From Rhodoferax sp. UBA5149 (GTDB lineage: Bacteria; Pseudomonadota; Gammaproteobacteria; Burkholderiales; Burkholderiaceae_C), in contig NZ_DHXT01000095.1 in NCBI RefSeq assembly GCF_002413825.1, positions 3,545 through 11,838 on the forward strand: DNA of 8,294 bases, read 5' to 3'. The position numbers and the translations under genes were made by a program. The notes below the pieces were generated by a model, which saw only the letters and a list, made by a program, of their open reading frames with translations, was not told the DNA's origin and ran no database searches. Shown here piece by piece: positions 6,659-8,294 of this stretch; the stretch's first letter is position 1, and every line of letters begins with the position of its first letter.

Positions 6659-6773
6659 CTAATCACCTGTCAGCTTTTCCGTCTTCTTAACCGTCGCGGT
6701 GCAGCTTGGTGGTGGTCGCCTCGGCCAGCACAGTACAGGTCTGCACAATTCGCCCTGTGCCATGTTTTCCGCG
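6659..6773 (-). other. Gene-free stretch with a possible frameshifted coding remnant
   Basis: Between repeat C and the ParE toxin stop (6631-6811) no intact gene is visible. On the minus strand one frame reads GKHGTGRIVQTCTVLAEATT then TKLHRDG-stop. The neighbouring frame continues plausibly from there as TVKKTEKLTGD-stop (TAG at 6659-6661). A single-base slip near 6690 would join them into one protein tail. I do not recognise the family. This is low-certainty and the stretch may be noncoding. Confidence 0.15.
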
Positions 6774-6811
6774 TTAAGCGACCCTTTACGCAACCAGTCG
6801 CTATGCGTCTC

Positions 6812-7084
6812 TCAAGGCCACATTTGCGCGCCATGCAGCAGGCGCAGCAGCTCGATCCGTTTGCCCTTGACGCGGTACACCACAATGAACGGGGTGCGGC
6901 TGATCACCAGCTCACGGGTGCCTTGCTTGCGCCCGGGGCGTCCCATTTGCGGGTGCTGCAGCAGCTGGTCCACCTGCTCGTCGATGCGGTCACCCTGGCT
7001 CACGGCGGCCAGCGGGTTGTCCTGGGCGATGTAGTCAAGCTGGGCGTCGCGGTCGTTGAGCGCGCGGCGCAACCACGTCAGCAT
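6812..7084 (-). CDS. ParE/RelE-family toxin
   Basis: This 90-residue protein matches the ParE/RelE fold family throughout. Recognisable segments are TWLRRALNDRDAQLDYIAQD (N-terminal helices), NPLAAVSQGDRI, HPQMGRPGRKQGTRELVIS, and TPFIVVYRVKGKRIELLRLL with HGAQMWP at the end. The conserved GRPGR..GTRELVI and YRV...I.ILRVLHG blocks are all there and the length is normal, so it looks intact. ParE members poison DNA gyrase and RelE members cleave mRNA on the ribosome. This sequence is of the ParE-like subgroup, but the target cannot be settled by eye. It is the second gene of an operon. Its ATG shares one base with the antitoxin stop (TAATG at 7082-7086), so it is probably translationally coupled. 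Such pairs stabilise plasmids and islands. Confidence 0.92.
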   Translation of the reverse strand: MLTWLRRALNDRDAQLDYIAQDNPLAAVSQGDRIDEQVDQLLQHPQMGRPGRKQGTRELVISRTPFIVVYRVKGKRIELLRLLHGAQMWP

Positions 7085-7557
7085 TAAGTCGCGCTCCCGG
7101 CGCGCTTGAGCAGCTCAGCCCGTTTTTGCTCCCAGCTGGCTTTGGCGTCGGCCGCCGACACCCACTGGGCGTCCGGTGCGTCCGCTTCCTTGAGCGCCAG
7201 ATCCACTTGCGCCCGAAACCACTTGTCGTGCCCGGCGGCCTCGTGCGCCAGGCGCAGCCGCTCGGAGGCGTCCGCGCGCGACTTGCCCGCCAGCGGCACC
7301 AACTCGGAGTGGTTGCTGGCATCGAGCAGATCAAAGCGAGCAATGTGCAACTCGTTCTTGAGGTAGGCCACGGCACGGTCCAGGCTGCGCCAAGTGCGCG
7401 GCGTGTCGCTGCGCTGCGCCCCGAGCGCTCGCTCCTGCAGGCCCAGCTTCAGCACCACCGACCAGCCGCCCGGCTGGCCAATGATGGAGGCGCTGCGGAT
7501 CGCGCTGGCTTCGACCATGCGTTTGGCCATCGCGGTGTCTATGGTGTGGGTGTTCAT
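7084..7557 (-). CDS. ParC-like N-terminal / PaaA-type C-terminal antitoxin
   Basis: This 157-residue protein is encoded directly upstream of the ParE-type toxin and overlaps it by one base. The N-terminal domain (about 1-80) has IIGQPGGWSVVLKLG (26-39), GAQRSDTPRTWRSLD (46-60) and a YLKNELHIARFDLLDAS stretch. I know these from proteins annotated as ParC-family partition-associated on IncP-type plasmids and islands. The C-terminal part (about 93-153), with ADASERLRLAHEAAGHDKWF, QVDLALKEADAP and WVSAADAKASWEQKRAELL, is the helical toxin-binding tail seen in PaaA2/ParD-like antitoxins. The likely role is to neutralise ParE and repress the operon, with the N-terminal domain the candidate DNA-binding part (inference). 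The start is ATG at 7555-7557. No strong ribosome-binding site is seen (AGCAG at best). Its promoter should lie in 7558-7682, where I cannot place clear hexamers. Confidence 0.85.
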   Translation of the reverse strand: MNTHTIDTAMAKRMVEASAIRSASIIGQPGGWSVVLKLGLQERALGAQRSDTPRTWRSLDRAVAYLKNELHIARFDLLDASNHSELVPLAGKSRADASERLRLAHEAAGHDKWFRAQVDLALKEADAPDAQWVSAADAKASWEQKRAELLKRAGSAT

Positions 7558-7646
7558 GGGTTTGACTGCTAAAAGTTAAGGCAAATTGTGCATCTTATTT
7601 ATGAAACATGCAATCAACACTAATGGATTGATTCCGGCAGCTGAAC

Positions 7647-7665
7647 ATGTCGCAAGGCATGACAT
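7647..7665. promoter_or_regulatory. Short inverted repeat in the 7558-7682 intergenic gap
   Basis: ATGTC (7647-7651) and GACAT (7661-7665) flank a 9-bp spacer, between the end of the PIN toxin gene and the ParE antitoxin start. A second weak pair, TGCAT 7589-7593 and ATGCA 7608-7612, lies nearer the antitoxin. Either could be an operator for the operon, but 5-bp arms occur often by chance. The gap is otherwise AT-rich and without a gene. Confidence 0.2.
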
Positions 7666-7682
7666 ATCAAACTTGCGCATGG

Positions 7683-8060
7683 TCATTTGATGGGCCGCTC
7701 GTCAAAGGTCAGCAAAGGCCCTTGGCCAGCCTGACTGACCAGTGCAACGTGCAGGCAGTCGGCGAAATCTGGTGAGCCGACTTGTTTGAAGAGCCACAGA
7801 GCGTGCTCCAAGGCAGGTTCGGTCTGAAACTCAAGTTCAGTCACGCTCAGGAGTGCGTCCAGCGCGGCCGTGACGGAAGGCTTGTCAAAACGATAACGAG
7901 ACCGCAGCACCCACTCGATTTCAAGCATGACGGTAACCGTGACAAACAGCCGCTCCTCCTTTTTTGCGCTGGACTCAAACAAACCTGCAACGATAACGCT
8001 CTGTTTTGCATCGTCATCAGTCAGCCAGCGAACCAGTACGTTGGTGTCAAGCGCAGCCAT
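7683..8060 (-). CDS. PIN-domain toxin, VapC-like
   Basis: This 125-residue PIN-domain ribonuclease of the VapC type is expected to cleave tRNA or other RNA with Mg2+/Mn2+. All acidic metal-binding positions are present: D5 in ALDTNVLVRWL, E47 in MLEIEWVL, D98/D101 in SPDFADCLHVA and D120 in LTFDE. The start ATG at 8058-8060 is chosen over TTG 8061-8063 because the upstream antitoxin frame ends in TGA overlapping this ATG (TGATG). The C-terminus is short: after TFDERPIK the frame stops, where relatives usually continue about ten residues (LPGA.LL-like). The toxin therefore may have lost its last strand, and activity is uncertain. Its partner antitoxin survives only as a stub, which makes an inactive or silent toxin likely. 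Confidence 0.88.
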   Translation of the reverse strand: MAALDTNVLVRWLTDDDAKQSVIVAGLFESSAKKEERLFVTVTVMLEIEWVLRSRYRFDKPSVTAALDALLSVTELEFQTEPALEHALWLFKQVGSPDFADCLHVALVSQAGQGPLLTFDERPIK

Positions 8061-8170
8061 CAAAAAGCTGAACCCATGCTCATTTCAGCGATGGAAACTG
8101 CCGTGCCAGGTGACGGCTTAAGCATGCCCTTGAGTGCCAGCAGCGACTTGGTCTTGGCTCGGATGGCCAA
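8060..8170 (-). pseudogene. VapB/AbrB-type antitoxin C-terminal stub
   Basis: In the frame that ends TGA 8060-8062, overlapping the toxin ATG, 36 codons from TTG 8170 read MAIRAKTKSLLALKGMLKPS then PGTAVSIAEMSMGSAF. The pattern K/R-S-L-x-A-L-K-G-M, then VSIAEM and a closing GSA, is that of the C-terminal toxin-wrapping segment of AbrB/MazE-like antitoxins paired with PIN toxins. The N-terminal DNA-binding domain is absent. An in-frame TGA at 8174-8176 blocks upstream reading, and the DNA there encodes the start of a DUF4143 protein in another frame. The usual residues between the final M and GSA also seem deleted. It could still be made as a short neutralising peptide from TTG, but decay is more likely. 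Confidence 0.55.
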
Positions 8171-8213
8171 TGGTCAGTTGCATGAGAACGTCGGCCGCTT
8201 GGCGATGGATCAT
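8160..8213 (-). pseudogene. 5' remnant of a DUF4143 ATPase gene
   Basis: From ATG 8211-8213 the minus strand reads MIHRQAADVLMQLTIGHP. This lines up with the first 18 residues of the intact ATPase (MIPRQAVPTLQRLAQGFP), with nine identities. The sequence before the ATG is also similar (TTTGTAAAAATG against TTTGTAAAATG). The match ends at 8160, before the Walker A motif, and the frame closes at TAA 8118-8120 over the antitoxin stub. The junction is therefore a deletion or insertion breakpoint. The short length makes this a moderate call, helped by the matching upstream region. Confidence 0.5.
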
Positions 8214-8215
8214 TT

Positions 8216-8241
8216 TTACAAATTCATAATTTGATTGGTAA
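8216..8241 (-). promoter_or_regulatory. Operator-like inverted repeat before the DUF4143 5' remnant
   Basis: On the minus strand TTACCAATC (8241-8233) and AATTTGTAA (8224-8216) form imperfect inverted arms, with the second arm two bases before the remnant's ATG. This mirrors the TTACAAATC/GATTTGTAA pair of the intact ATPase gene, but with an 8-bp instead of a 15-bp spacer. Confidence 0.4.
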
Positions 8242-8262
8242 ATTGCAAGATAAGTCTGGAAA

Positions 8263-8294
8263 CAGGCCGACACCGTCATTCACGACGACCCGTG
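8263..8294 (+). pseudogene. Second snf2 gene fragment, running off the window
   Basis: The last 32 bases match 3447-3478 of the SNF2 gene in 29 positions without gaps (motif V coding region, QADTVIHYDPW in the original). It begins abruptly at CAGGCCGACACCG after AT-rich DNA. It may continue past the window, so its right end and whether more of snf2 follows are unknown. One base, G at 8292, is shared with the fragment at 5266-5331 against the resident gene. Confidence 0.7.

Noticed and set aside
7126..7572. Plus-strand open frame of 148 codons opposite the ParE antitoxin
   Set aside because: It is a shadow of a recognised antitoxin gene on the minus strand.
7782..8234. Plus-strand open frame of 150 codons across the PIN toxin and antitoxin stub
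   Set aside because: It is opposite the PIN gene, which has conserved catalytic residues, and its own translation matches nothing I know.
1..8294. CRISPR array, tRNA or rRNA genes
   Set aside because: No regular short repeats with unique spacers and no tRNA-like or rRNA sequence were seen on either strand.

Overview
The window comes from a high-GC betaproteobacterium, most likely a member of the Comamonadaceae (Rhodoferax/Polaromonas-like). This rests on codon use, on the LipA tail, and on three copies of a short dispersed repeat (core ATAGCT...GGGCTAGAGG.TGATTT) of a kind I associate with that family. The taxonomic assignment is inference.

Layout. Positions 1-165 are the end of lipA (lipoyl synthase), followed by repeat copy A. 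Positions 240-3713 hold a large SWIM zinc-finger SNF2-type ATPase, followed by repeat copy B. From about 3.7 kb the window becomes an accessory region. It starts with a gene-poor stretch containing a possible transposase tail, then a lower-GC gene for a P63C-domain protein (4093-5145). That gene has a strong promoter and four phased ATGCNNGCAT boxes, the last covering its start codon. Next is a 250-bp scar made of the 3' end of a broken DUF4143 ATPase gene (minus strand) joined to a 66-bp fragment of the snf2 gene. An intact AAA/DUF4143 ATPase (5399-6571) follows, with an inverted repeat touching its start codon, and then repeat copy C.

The right part lies on the minus strand. It has a two-gene toxin-antitoxin operon (ParC-like/PaaA-like antitoxin, ParE/RelE toxin, joined by TAATG) and a PIN-domain VapC-like toxin. 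The VapC antitoxin survives only as a 36-codon C-terminal stub, joined TGATG to the toxin. That stub runs into the first 18 codons of a second broken DUF4143 gene with its own operator-like upstream sequence. The window ends in another snf2 fragment.

Reading of the whole: the DNA downstream of the resident snf2 gene has collected mobile or stabilising modules (P63C, DUF4143 ATPase, ParE-type TA, VapC). The same two pieces of wreckage, snf2 motif V and DUF4143 ends, recur at module borders. This suggests repeated insertion, duplication and deletion through shared homology. The least described element is the P63C gene with its phased operator array. The border scars are the best evidence for how the region was built.
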